DNA of 64,000 nucleotides from Acidimicrobiia bacterium (GTDB taxonomy: Bacteria; Actinomycetota; Acidimicrobiia; Acidimicrobiales; Bin134): contig JAJECA010000025.1 in assembly GCA_022822265.1 (NCBI GenBank), forward strand, positions 124,001 through 188,000, read 5' to 3'. Each line of letters begins with the position of its first letter. Position 1 is the stretch's first letter. The notes beneath the pieces were generated by a model that saw only the letters and a list, made by a program, of their open reading frames with translations, was not told where the DNA came from and did no database searches. This document shows positions 53,095-60,779 of this stretch, one piece after another. The position numbers and the translations under genes are program-made.

Positions 53095-53520
53095 CTACTC
53101 CACCTTGATGCCCATGCTGCGGGCGGTTCCGGCCACCTGAAGCTTGGCCTGCTCGAGGTCGTCGGTATTGAGATCGGGCATTTTGATCTTGGCTATTTCC
53201 GCGCACTGGGCGTCGGTGATGGCACCGACTACTTCTCGGCCCGGCTCCATGGACCCTTTCTCCAGTCCGGCCGCTTCCCGGATGAGGAAGGAGGTGGGTG
53301 GGGTTTTGGTTATGAACGAAAACGTCCGGTCTTCGTAGATGGTGATCTCCACCGGAATGATCTGGCCCCGCTTGTCCTCGGTTCTGGCGTTGTAGTCCCG
53401 GCAGAAGTCCATGATGGCCACGCCATGGGGACCCAGCGCGGTGCCCACTGGGGGGGCCGGGGTGGCCTGGCCGGCGGGTATCTGGATTTTGATGGTGGTG
53501 GCTACCTTCTTTTGAGCCAT
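53095..53520 (-). CDS. rplK: 50S ribosomal protein L11
   Basis: GTPase-centre protein and thiostrepton target. It has [40 protein letters not shown] and [11 protein letters not shown] at the end. It has 141 residues. It lies 63 bases after nusG. Confidence 0.98.
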   Translation of the reverse strand: MAQKKVATTIKIQIPAGQATPAPPVGTALGPHGVAIMDFCRDYNARTEDKRGQIIPVEITIYEDRTFSFITKTPPTSFLIREAAGLEKGSMEPGREVVGAITDAQCAEIAKIKMPDLNTDDLEQAKLQVAGTARSMGIKVE

Positions 53521-53583
53521 GACTCTGCCCCTTCTGGCTTGGTCCTTGTGCCGCTTGGCGACTTGGGGGGAATTCGAATCTTC

Positions 53584-54435
53584 CTACAATTTCGCCACTT
53601 GGGAGAACTCAAGCTCGACCGGCGTCTCTCGGCCGAAGATATTCACGAGAACCTTCATCTTGAGCTGGTCTTCGTTTATCTCGGCCACCTCGCCGGAAAA
53701 GTCGGCGAACGGACCCTCTTTGACTCGAATGGTCTCGCCCACCTCGTAGAGCAGGCGGGGCTTGGTGCGGCGGACAGTCGGCTCGCCGTCGGTCTTGACC
53801 TGAAGGAAGTTCTCCACGTCCTTGCGCTTTAGGGCTGACGGCTTGCTGCCGCGGCGACCGTGGCCCACAAAGCCGGTCACACCGGGGGTGTTGCGGATCA
53901 CATCCCAGGAGATGTCGTTCATCTCAGCTCGAACCAGCAGATAGCCGGGGAACATCTTCTTTTTGGTGGTGACCTTCTTGCCGCCCTTGAACTCCACCAC
54001 GTCTTCCATGGGAATGACGGTTTCGTGGATATGGCTCTCCATGCCCATGGTCTTGCGGCGGGCTTCGATGTTCTGCTGGACCTTGTTCTCATAGCCCGAT
54101 TGGGTGTGGACCACATACCACTTCCCGGGCATGTCGTAGGGGCTGATGGTCTCGACTTCGTCTTCGTCTTTCTCGTAAACCAGTTCTTCGGCGTCGATTA
54201 CCTCGATCGTGTCGCTTGACAGCGCAGCGTCGTCGAGAAGGCTGTCGCTGACGGGGTCGGGGCTCTCAACTTCGGGCTCGGCTACTGGCCCGGTGGGCAG
54301 CAATGCCGCGGCGGCTTCGGCGGCGTCGACTGGTGGGGCTTCGACCTCGGCGTCGGGCGCTTCGGACTCGGGGTCGGCCGTTTCGGTGGTGGGGAAGAGA
54401 TCGGTCATTTCGGTTTCATCTACCTCAGGGTTCAT
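53584..54435 (-). CDS. nusG: Transcription termination/antitermination protein NusG with acidic N-terminal extension
   Basis: Binds RNA polymerase and couples it to Rho or the ribosome. The first 95 or so residues are rich in Glu, Pro, Ala and Asp and have no known fold, an extension common in actinobacterial NusG. The NGN domain starts at [19 protein letters not shown]. The KOW domain ([20 protein letters not shown]) is near 230. It has 283 residues. The ATG overlaps the secE stop (ATGA). Confidence 0.97.
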   Translation of the reverse strand: MNPEVDETEMTDLFPTTETADPESEAPDAEVEAPPVDAAEAAAALLPTGPVAEPEVESPDPVSDSLLDDAALSSDTIEVIDAEELVYEKDEDEVETISPYDMPGKWYVVHTQSGYENKVQQNIEARRKTMGMESHIHETVIPMEDVVEFKGGKKVTTKKKMFPGYLLVRAEMNDISWDVIRNTPGVTGFVGHGRRGSKPSALKRKDVENFLQVKTDGEPTVRRTKPRLLYEVGETIRVKEGPFADFSGEVAEINEDQLKMKVLVNIFGRETPVELEFSQVAKL

Positions 54436-54737
54436 CGATCGAACAACTTCAGGATGGCCTCGCTGAATCCCCAGTCGAGCAGGCCGATGGCCGTGGTGAG
54501 CAGCACCAACACCACCAGCACCACGATGGAGTAGTTGACGACTTCTTCGCGCCGGGGCCACGACACCTTGCGGAGCTCGCCGCGAACCTCGCGCAGGAAC
54601 TGCGCGGGACCCACCCGCTCCTCGCCGGGCCGGGGTTGATTCCTAGCCTGGCGGCGGTCGCGGACCGGGGTGCCTTCTTCGTCGACAAAGCCCTGCTTCT
54701 TGGCCATCCTCTTCTGTTGTCGGTTCAGGTCGGTCAT
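54432..54737 (-). CDS. secE: Preprotein translocase subunit SecE
   Basis: Small clamp subunit of the Sec translocon, 101 residues. A basic N-terminus is followed by FLREVRGELRKVSWPRREEV, the SecE signature, and one membrane helix (VVLVVLVLLTTAIGLLDWG). The ATG at 54737 excludes a longer frame that would run into the tRNA-Trp gene. The order tRNA-Trp, secE, nusG is the usual one. Confidence 0.96.
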   Translation of the reverse strand: MTDLNRQQKRMAKKQGFVDEEGTPVRDRRQARNQPRPGEERVGPAQFLREVRGELRKVSWPRREEVVNYSIVVLVVLVLLTTAIGLLDWGFSEAILKLFDR

Positions 54738-54782
54738 GGAGACTCCAGTGCGCCCGGCACTACGGAGACGGGCTTGCTTGCG

Positions 54783-54855
54783 CAGGGCAGGAGGGACTCG
54801 AACCCCCAACCGCCGGTTTTGGAGACCGGTGCTCTACCAATTGAGCCACTGCCCT
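54783..54855 (-). tRNA. tRNA-Trp (CCA)
   Basis: A 73-base cloverleaf with acceptor AGGGCAG/CTGCCCT, discriminator G, anticodon loop CTCCAAA giving CCA, and T loop TTCGAGT. CCA is not encoded after the discriminator. It sits 45 bases before secE on the same strand. Confidence 0.97.
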
Positions 54856-54932
54856 TCGTTCGTTAGGGGCAAAACAAGGCTACAGCGCCGACCAAGGCCA
54901 TCCCAATGCAAAATCTCTGGGGGGCGCGGCGA

Positions 54933-55115
54933 CTAATGGCGGATGCGGCGGCGGAAGAGGACGGTGATCACGGCCAGGGTGGTGGCGGCCAAAAATCGCC
55001 GAATGAGCTGCCGGCGCCGGTCGTACTGATCGAGTCGGGCCATGACCTTCCACACCAAGGTGGGGGGCGCCTCGGTCGGGCGGTGGTCGAAAGACCGGGA
55101 GGCGTCATTGATCAT
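54933..55115 (-). CDS. Small basic membrane-anchored protein coupled to the sigma factor gene
   Basis: Unknown family, 60 residues. The ATG overlaps the sigma factor stop (ATGA), which supports a real, coupled gene. The N-terminal half is charged. A hydrophobic stretch RRFLAATTLAVITVLF near 39-54 is followed by RRRIRH, predicting one membrane-associated helix with a positive cytosolic end. No zinc-finger motif as in ZAS anti-sigma factors is visible. It could be a minimal partner of the sigma factor, but this is inference. Confidence 0.6.
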   Translation of the reverse strand: MINDASRSFDHRPTEAPPTLVWKVMARLDQYDRRRQLIRRFLAATTLAVITVLFRRRIRH

Positions 55116-55750
55116 GACGCTTCCTCGTCTTCTTCTTGGGCAGCCGGCGCGGTTTGGCCCGCTCCCAGCTCAGTGGTGCGTTGAAGCACGGCGCGCAGCC
55201 GCTGCCGGGCCCGGTGGAGCCTCACCTTGGCGGCGGAGGTGGTGATGCCCAGCTCGGCGGCGATCTCGCTGTGGGAGAGGTCGTGCAGGTCTCGCAGCAC
55301 CACCACCTGGCGCAGCCGCTCCGGCAGCGCCCGGATGGCCCGGTCGATGTGATGGCGCAGCAAAGCGGCCTCGGCTCGCAGGCTGGGATCCTGCTCAGGC
55401 CGCAGATCGACGATGGGCACTTCATCGCTCAGCTCTTCGGTTCGCTGGCGGGACCGGCGGCTCAAATGGGTGGACGCGCAGTTGCTGGTGATGCGATACA
55501 TCCAGGTGGAGAAGCTGGAATCCCCCCGAAAGCGGCGGATCGCCCGGTAGGCCCGGACATAGGCATCCTGCACCACATCGGCGGCGTCGTCTCGATTGCC
55601 GGTGAGCCGGTAGGCCAGGGCGTAGATGTCTCGGTAGGTGGACCGGACCAGCTCGTTGAACGCGTCGCGGTCGCCGCGGCGGGCGGCGTCTACCAGCGCG
55701 GCGTCCTCGAAGGCCGGCTCACGAGATGCTGCGGGTTCGATGGGGCCAGA
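55112..55750 (-). CDS. ECF-type RNA polymerase sigma factor (start codon unresolved)
   Basis: Region 2 reads DRDAFNELVRSTYRDIYALA then DAADVVQDAYVRAYRAIRRF and the -10 recognition FSTWMYRIT. Region 4 reads LRQVVVLRDLHDLSHSEIAA and ITTSAAKVRLHRARQRL. The coding frame is open back to a TAG at 55751-55753, but there is no ATG, GTG or TTG in frame before region 2.2. Candidates are a CTG at 55696 or an upstream ATG at 55767 in another frame, reachable if one C were added to the C4 run at 55742-55745. The last 20 residues are acidic. Coordinates give the open frame, not a proven start. Confidence 0.85.
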   Translation of the reverse strand, partial: SGPIEPAASREPAFEDAALVDAARRGDRDAFNELVRSTYRDIYALAYRLTGNRDDAADVVQDAYVRAYRAIRRFRGDSSFSTWMYRITSNCASTHLSRRSRQRTEELSDEVPIVDLRPEQDPSLRAEAALLRHHIDRAIRALPERLRQVVVLRDLHDLSHSEIAAELGITTSAAKVRLHRARQRLRAVLQRTTELGAGQTAPAAQEEDEEAS

Positions 55751-55786
55751 CTATCCGTGGTCCCCATTGGGGCGAAAGAGTGGTGG

Positions 55787-55860
55787 TAGCGGCGGCCAGA
55801 CTCGAACTGGCGACCTCTCGATTATGAGTCGAGCGCTCTTACCGACTGAGCTACGCCGCC
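55787..55860 (-). tRNA. tRNA-Met (CAT, elongator type)
   Basis: A 74-base cloverleaf with acceptor GGCGGCG/CGCCGCT (one G-U pair at the end), anticodon stem CTCGA/TCGAG around CTCATAA giving CAT, and T loop TTCGAGT. The paired first position and overall sequence match elongator tRNA-Met rather than the initiator. tRNA-Ile2 with modified C34 cannot be fully excluded. Confidence 0.93.
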
Positions 55861-55901
55861 CCGGGGCCCTTCGGTGGCTGGAAACCGCCGAAGTGACCCT
55901 G

Positions 55902-55974
55902 AGCCTCCTGAGAGAATCGAACTCTCGACCTTTTCCTTACCATGGAAACGCTCTGCCGACTGAGCTAAGGAGGC
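55902..55974 (-). tRNA. tRNA-Thr (GGT)
   Basis: A 73-base cloverleaf with acceptor GCCTCCT/AGGAGGC, discriminator T, anticodon loop ATGGTAA giving GGT, and T loop TTCGATT. It lies 41 bases upstream of the tRNA-Met gene, probably on one transcript. Confidence 0.97.
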
Positions 55975-56063
55975 GGGCTGGGAACTCTATCCCTGTCCGG
56001 GGCCAATATTGCCACCCTGCGAGATGGCACGGAAAGCCGGTTTGGGGCTTCGCAGGCGATACG

Positions 56064-56594
56064 GTGAGTCGGGTGGCGATTCGTGCGGCTCGGCTGGCTG
56101 ATGCCGAAGGCATCCGCGAGATCATCAACTACGAGATCCTGAACGGGACCAGCATTTTCGAGTTGGAGCCTCGCACCTTGGCTGCCCAGCGCACCTGGCT
56201 GCAAGACCGCAGCGGGGTTCACGCCGTGCTGGTGGCCACCCCCGATGACGACGATGACACCGTGCTGGGCTTCTCCTCGCTGTCGCCCTTCCATTCTCGT
56301 TGTGCCTATAACACCACGGTGGAGAACTCGGTGTACGTACACCAGGACCATCGCGGCAAGGGAATCGGCCGGGATCTATTGGTAGAGCTCATCGCCCTGG
56401 CTCAGAGCCACGGATTCCACACCGTGATCGCCCGAATATCCGGAGGCAATGAGGCATCGGTCGCTATCCACCGCTCCGTGGGATTCGAAATAGCTGGCAC
56501 CGAGCGCGAGGTAGGCCGCAAATTCGGCCGCTGGCTAGACGTAACCGTGATGCAGCTCATGCTGCAAGACTGGAGTGGGCCGGGGAGGATTTGA
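56064..56594 (+). CDS. GNAT-family N-acetyltransferase (phosphinothricin acetyltransferase-like)
   Basis: Acetyltransferase of 176 residues. It opens RAARLADAEGIREIINYEI as in the PAT/MnaT group. The acetyl-CoA loop is VHQDHRGKGIGRDLLVELI near 95, followed by ISGGNEASVAIHRSVGFEI. A GTG at 56064 or at 56073 is the start. A longer frame upstream runs through two tRNA genes and is rejected. The last six codons overlap the opposite-strand tRNA-Tyr 3' end. The substrate is probably an amino acid or small amine. Confidence 0.87.
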   Translation: MSRVAIRAARLADAEGIREIINYEILNGTSIFELEPRTLAAQRTWLQDRSGVHAVLVATPDDDDDTVLGFSSLSPFHSRCAYNTTVENSVYVHQDHRGKGIGRDLLVELIALAQSHGFHTVIARISGGNEASVAIHRSVGFEIAGTEREVGRKFGRWLDVTVMQLMLQDWSGPGRI

Positions 56595-56657
56595 ACCTCC
56601 GAAGGCTATGCCGACGGGTTTACAGCCCGTTCCCTTTGGCCACTCGGGCACCGACCC
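56576..56657 (-). tRNA. tRNA-Tyr (GTA)
   Basis: An 82-base class II tRNA with a long variable arm, acceptor GGGTCGG/CCGGCCC, anticodon stem ACGGG/CCCGT around CTGTAAA giving GTA, and T loop TTCAAAT. The 3' end overlaps the stop region of the GNAT gene on the other strand. Confidence 0.97.
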
Positions 56658-56736
56658 AACGAGGGACCACACTACCGGCTCGCGTGATGGCTTCCCCACT
56701 CGAATTCGGAGCACTGGGGTGCGGTAGGTTCGGGTG

Positions 56737-57225
56737 ATGCCTACGTTTGATGTTTCTTCTGAGCTGGACATGCAGGAGGTCCGCAATGCGGTGGACCAGG
56801 CCGCAAGGGAGATCCACGGCCGCTACGACTTCAAGAACACCGGCAGCGAGGTGGCGCTGGGCGACGGGGTGATCACGCTGCGGTCATCCAATGAGGACCG
56901 GCTGGCGGCCGCTCGACAGGTGCTGGAGGAGAAGCTGGTGCGGCGCAAGGTCTCGCTGAAGGGGGTGACCTACGGCTCGGTGGAAGACGCGGCCGGGGGG
57001 ACGGTTCGCCAAGAAGCCGCGCTGGCCGCGGGCATCTCGGCCGACAAGGCTCGGGAGTTGAACAAGTTCATCAAGAACCTTGGAATGAAGGGGGTCTCGT
57101 CGCAGACCCAGGGCGGTCAGCTGCGGGTGAGCGGCAAGAAACGGGACATGCTCCAAGAGGTGATTGCCGCCCTCAAGGAGGCCGACTTCGCCATCCCCCT
57201 CCAGTTCGGGAACTTCCGGGACTGA
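56737..57225 (+). CDS. YajQ family cyclic di-GMP-binding protein
   Basis: Small nucleotide-binding protein of 162 residues with two ferredoxin-like domains. The start PTFDVSSELDMQEVRNAVDQ and REIHGRYDFKNTGSEV, then GVSSQTQGGQLRVSGKKRD and a terminal IPLQFGNFRD, are the YajQ signatures. In Xanthomonas and Pseudomonas homologues bind c-di-GMP; here the role is inferred. The ATG at 56737 is preferred over a GTG one codon earlier. It is convergent with htpX. Confidence 0.94.
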   Translation: MPTFDVSSELDMQEVRNAVDQAAREIHGRYDFKNTGSEVALGDGVITLRSSNEDRLAAARQVLEEKLVRRKVSLKGVTYGSVEDAAGGTVRQEAALAAGISADKARELNKFIKNLGMKGVSSQTQGGQLRVSGKKRDMLQEVIAALKEADFAIPLQFGNFRD

Positions 57226-57249
57226 TTGCCGCTTGAGAGAACTCCCGGC

Positions 57250-58110
57250 TTAGTACGCCTGGGGGACCCACTCGCCGGCGCGGAGGCGGCGGATGCGCTC
57301 TTCGGCGGGGGGGTGGGTGCTGAACAGGCTGCGGAAATTGGCCCGGCCGGTTAGGGGATTGACGATGTAGTGGGATGCCTGTTCCACCGGCACGTTTACC
57401 GGGATGCGTTGGGAGGCGGCGTTGAGCTTCTCCAGTGCTCGGGCCAAGGGCTCGCCGTCGCCGATGAGCCGGGCGGCGGAGGCGTCGGCCTGGTACTCCC
57501 GGGTGCGGCTGATGGCCATTTGGATCATGCTGGCAGCGATTGGGGCCAAAATGGCGGCCAGGATGACTCCGACCAGTTCCCCAGGGCCGTTGTCACGGCC
57601 CCGGCCGCCGAAGAAGATCATTCCCCACACCGCGATGCGCGACGCGAAGGTGATGGCCATGGCGATGGCCGCGGCCACCGACCCGATGAGGATGTCCCGA
57701 TTGCGGATGTGGGCCAGTTCGTGGGCCAGCACGCCCCGAATCTCATCCCACGACAGGTGGTTGATCAGACCCTCGGTGATGGCCACCGCGGCGTGTTTGG
57801 GGTTGCGGCCGGTGGCGAAGGCGTTGGGCTGGGGATTGGGGCTCACGTACAGCTTGGGCATCGGTATCTGGGCCTTGGAGGTGAGCTCTTCCATGATGGC
57901 GTGATACTGGGGGAGCTGCGCAGAGGTGACCGGCACGGCCCGGGCCGAGGCGATGGCCAGCTTGTCGCTGAACCAGTACGACCCGCCCACCACGATCACC
58001 GCGATGACAATGCCGATGGCCAGCCCGCCGCTGCCGCCCAGCAGCCCTCCGACGGCCACGAACAGCGCCGCCATCAGCACCAGCAGGAGGATTGTCTTGA
58101 TCGTGTTCAT
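57250..58110 (-). CDS. htpX: Membrane zinc metalloprotease HtpX
   Basis: M48 protease for quality control of membrane proteins, 286 residues. Two helices at the N-terminus (about 5-50) are followed by GRNPKHAAVAITEGL and the zinc motif LAHELAHIRNRD near 138. Two further helices and EYQADASAARLIGDGEPLAR follow, with the third zinc ligand in the EYQAD segment. It starts MNTIKTILLLV at 58110; longer frames are not conserved. Whether heat or envelope stress controls it is not visible. Confidence 0.95.
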   Translation of the reverse strand: MNTIKTILLLVLMAALFVAVGGLLGGSGGLAIGIVIAVIVVGGSYWFSDKLAIASARAVPVTSAQLPQYHAIMEELTSKAQIPMPKLYVSPNPQPNAFATGRNPKHAAVAITEGLINHLSWDEIRGVLAHELAHIRNRDILIGSVAAAIAMAITFASRIAVWGMIFFGGRGRDNGPGELVGVILAAILAPIAASMIQMAISRTREYQADASAARLIGDGEPLARALEKLNAASQRIPVNVPVEQASHYIVNPLTGRANFRSLFSTHPPAEERIRRLRAGEWVPQAY

Positions 58111-58178
58111 GCCCAGCGCCACTCCTTTAGCAACTCTTTGAAGGTTACCGGAGAGCGGCCGATGTGCGACACGCCCAA

Positions 58179-60260
58179 TCAGGGGTTGTGCCAGGTGACT
58201 GCGTCGGGCATCAGCACGAGCCCGTAGCTCTGATCGCCCCAGCAGGTGATGGCCTGATTGGCATCGATCCCGCACGAGAAGTTGCCGCCCGCGGTGATGG
58301 CAGTGAAGGTACCGGCAGGGGGATCGGTTTGGCCGAAGGAATTGCTACCCCAGCAAACCGCAGAGCCATCGGGTCTCAGCCCGCAAATGTGGGAGTTTGC
58401 TGCGTCGATGGCCACGAAGGTGCCGAAAGGCGCAGTTCTCCTGGTCCCCCAACAGGTGACGGTGCCTTCGGTCCTAAGTCCGCAAGAATATCCAAGGCCT
58501 GCGGTGAGAGCGGTGAAGGTGCCGCTTGGGGGAGATGCTTCGTTGTGCCCGTTATCGCCCCAGCAGGAGACGGTGCCGTCGGTCTTAAGGGCGCAATTGT
58601 GGTAGTAGCCGGTAGCCACCACGTCGAATTGGCCGCTGGGGGCATCTCGCTGCCCGGAGCTGTTGTCGCCCCAGCAAACGAGTGTGCCGTTGAGCCTCAG
58701 CCCGCAGGAGTGGTCGCGGCCCGCGGCGACTGCGGCGAAGGCCCCGCTAGGGGCTGTCGCCTGTCGGGCCCAATTGTCTCCCCAGCACACTGCTGCTTGG
58801 TCGGTACTCAGCGCACAACCGTGGCCCAGTCCTATTGACACCGAAGTGAACTCACCATGCGGTGGTTCTTGGCTGAAGAAGCTGGAGTCGCCCCAGCAGC
58901 TGATGGATCCATCGGTTCGGAGCCCACACCCGTACTTTCGAGTGGAATCGACTGAGGTGTAGAAGCCGTCGGGAACCGTGGTGTGAAGGAAGGGGTTGGA
59001 TCCCCAGCAGACAACGATGCCTTCGGTACTCAGACCGCAGGAACTGCGATAGTCGGAGCTGATCTGGGTGAAGGTCCCGTCGGGAGCGTTGGTTTGTCCG
59101 TATTGGTTGTCGCCCCAGCACGAGATTGTGTTGTCGGTCTTGATGCCGCAAGTGAAGCCTCTACCGGCAGAGAGCGCAGTGAACGTGCCGACCCTTGGGC
59201 TACTTGGAGAATTCGCAAAGCTGCTACCCCAGCACGTGACGAAGCCGTTGGTTCTCAGCCCGCAGATGTGGTGCGTGCCTCTGGCCAAAGCGGAGAACGC
59301 ACCGGAAGGCGCGTTCAAGATTCCGGGGTCGTGGCTTCTGCCCCAACAGGCGATTGTCTGGTCGGTCCTGATGCCACAGGCGTTGAAGTAGCCGACAGAG
59401 ACTGAGGTGAAAGTACCCGCGGGCGGCTCACCCAGGCGACCGTCCCAGTCTCTTCCCCAGCAGGCGATGGTTTGGTCGGTTTTGATGCCGCACACATGAC
59501 TGTTCCCCACGGAGATGCTGATGAACGAGTCGCTGGGGATCGGCGTGTCCGGGAATCCCCTGCCCCAGCAGGCGATGGTTTGGTCGGTTCTTATCGCGCA
59601 TGCATCATTGGAGTTGGTGGAAATTGCCGTGAACGTACCGCTGGGAGCATTGGTGATCTTTCCGCCCCAGCACTCGATCCTCTGGTCCACGGTCAGAGCG
59701 CAGGAGTAGAGACCATCGGGAGAGACAGCGGAGTATCGGCCGGGAGGCGAATTCGACTCTCCGAAGCTGTTGGTTCCCCAGCAGTCAATGGTTTGGTCGG
59801 CTCTGATCCCGCACGCTTGTTCGGCGATGGCAACGGAGGTGAACGGGTTTTCTGGAGGTGGTTCCCCGCAGCCGCCGGGCACTATGTGGGTGTCTACGTT
59901 GAACAGGCAGCGGTAGACATTCAGCAGTGCCTCTTGGTTGTCGATCAGCCGGTCGCGCACGTTGAGGGCGTGCTGGGTGGGGGTGCCCTCGAACGGCGTT
60001 GGCTGGATTGGGCCTGCTGCGGGGGCGCCACCTGCGCAGCCGCCTTGTACGACGTGGGTATCGATGTCGAACCGACAGCGGTACGCGTTTAGGAGCGATT
60101 CCTGAGCGGCGATCAGCTGGTCGCGCAATTCGATGTGCTCCAAGGGAACCTCATCGCTGGCTGCTTCCTGTGCGTTGGCCACCGCACTCCCAAAGGACAG
60201 CACCAGCAGGCATGCCAACAGAGCGCTGGTCAATAGGCACCAGGGTCTCATTAGAGACAT
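58179..60260 (-). CDS. Secreted RCC1-like beta-propeller repeat protein with N-terminal YRC/GGC domain
   Basis: Exported protein of 693 residues. The signal peptide (about 1-30) contains a cysteine-bearing hydrophobic core ending SAVANA. Residues 44-131 hold two YRCxFxxDTxxVxGGC units, cysteines 62/75 and 118/131, joined by PTPFEGTP, the same domain as in the protein at 15791. From about 140 there are 15 modules of 33-38 residues, each with an invariant C-x9-CWG and most with P-x-G-x-F, so each module probably has its own disulfide. Fourteen or 15 modules would fit two seven-bladed propellers. The ATG is at 60260. Role unknown, probably extracellular binding. Confidence 0.85.
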   Translation of the reverse strand: MSLMRPWCLLTSALLACLLVLSFGSAVANAQEAASDEVPLEHIELRDQLIAAQESLLNAYRCRFDIDTHVVQGGCAGGAPAAGPIQPTPFEGTPTQHALNVRDRLIDNQEALLNVYRCLFNVDTHIVPGGCGEPPPENPFTSVAIAEQACGIRADQTIDCWGTNSFGESNSPPGRYSAVSPDGLYSCALTVDQRIECWGGKITNAPSGTFTAISTNSNDACAIRTDQTIACWGRGFPDTPIPSDSFISISVGNSHVCGIKTDQTIACWGRDWDGRLGEPPAGTFTSVSVGYFNACGIRTDQTIACWGRSHDPGILNAPSGAFSALARGTHHICGLRTNGFVTCWGSSFANSPSSPRVGTFTALSAGRGFTCGIKTDNTISCWGDNQYGQTNAPDGTFTQISSDYRSSCGLSTEGIVVCWGSNPFLHTTVPDGFYTSVDSTRKYGCGLRTDGSISCWGDSSFFSQEPPHGEFTSVSIGLGHGCALSTDQAAVCWGDNWARQATAPSGAFAAVAAGRDHSCGLRLNGTLVCWGDNSSGQRDAPSGQFDVVATGYYHNCALKTDGTVSCWGDNGHNEASPPSGTFTALTAGLGYSCGLRTEGTVTCWGTRRTAPFGTFVAIDAANSHICGLRPDGSAVCWGSNSFGQTDPPAGTFTAITAGGNFSCGIDANQAITCWGDQSYGLVLMPDAVTWHNP
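59868..60131 (-). repeat. Two-copy YRC/GGC domain in the RCC1-like protein
   Basis: Copies end YRCRFDIDTHVVQGGC and YRCLFNVDTHIVPGGC. Both have C-x12-C, and the first cysteines are 56 residues apart, as in the gene at 15791. Both copies are preceded by an amphipathic RDxLIxxQExLLN helix-like stretch. Confidence 0.85.
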
Positions 60261-60288
60261 GTCAGGTGAGTGTAGGGAAGGAACGCCT

Positions 60289-60717
60289 CTAGTAATAACT
60301 GTAATAACCGGAGTAGACGTAGACGCAGGGGACATCTTCCTCGGCGTACATCTCCACGTTGCGGGGGTCGTCTTCGAGGGCGTAGAGCAAGTCGAATCGG
60401 TGGCGGCGGAGGTTGTCCACTTCGGTGGCCTTGTACGCCCGCGAGGAGCCGCCGCTGTTGGGCGGTCGCAGGATCAGCAGGTCCCAGCGGACCTCGTGCA
60501 TCTTCAACCAGGCCAGCGTGTCATCGAGCAGGTGCCAGGGGCGGGCGGTGAGCAGTACTACCGTGAGGTCGGCGGCCAGTGAGCCGACCAACGACACCGT
60601 CGCCTCCAGCGGAGGGTCGTCGGGGCAGCCGGCGAAGAATTCATCCCAGCGGCGGGCTGTGGCCAAATGCTGGCGACTGCTGGCATCGGAAATGACCCCG
60701 TCCACATCCACGATCAC
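60289..60717 (-). CDS. HAD-superfamily phosphatase (PNK 3'-phosphatase-like)
   Basis: Protein of 142 residues with all HAD motifs: VDVDGVISDA (nucleophile Asp and acid Asp) at the start, VVLLTARPW near 65, a lysine in SRAYKATEVDNL near 105, and ALEDDPRNVEMY near 120. The layout resembles stand-alone polynucleotide-kinase-type 3'-phosphatase domains. The GTG at 60717 has GGAGG upstream, and codons before it have no start in frame. It lies 62 bases after acs on the same strand. The C-terminus is unusually Tyr-rich (YVYSGYYSYY). Confidence 0.82.
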   Translation of the reverse strand: MIVDVDGVISDASSRQHLATARRWDEFFAGCPDDPPLEATVSLVGSLAADLTVVLLTARPWHLLDDTLAWLKMHEVRWDLLILRPPNSGGSSRAYKATEVDNLRRHRFDLLYALEDDPRNVEMYAEEDVPCVYVYSGYYSYY

Positions 60718-60779
60718 CGCGGGGCCGCCTCCGATGGGGCCGTCGCACCATCTCCAGTGAGATGTGTTGGGCGGGCTGC

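Noticed and set aside
55638-56063. N-terminal extension of the GNAT protein
   Set aside because: It would translate through the tRNA-Met and tRNA-Thr genes on the other strand, and GNAT homology starts just after 56064.
58179-59846. Regularly spaced repeats that could suggest a CRISPR array
   Set aside because: The repetition is at protein level (RCC1-like modules) within one open frame. The DNA repeats are not identical and have no spacer structure.
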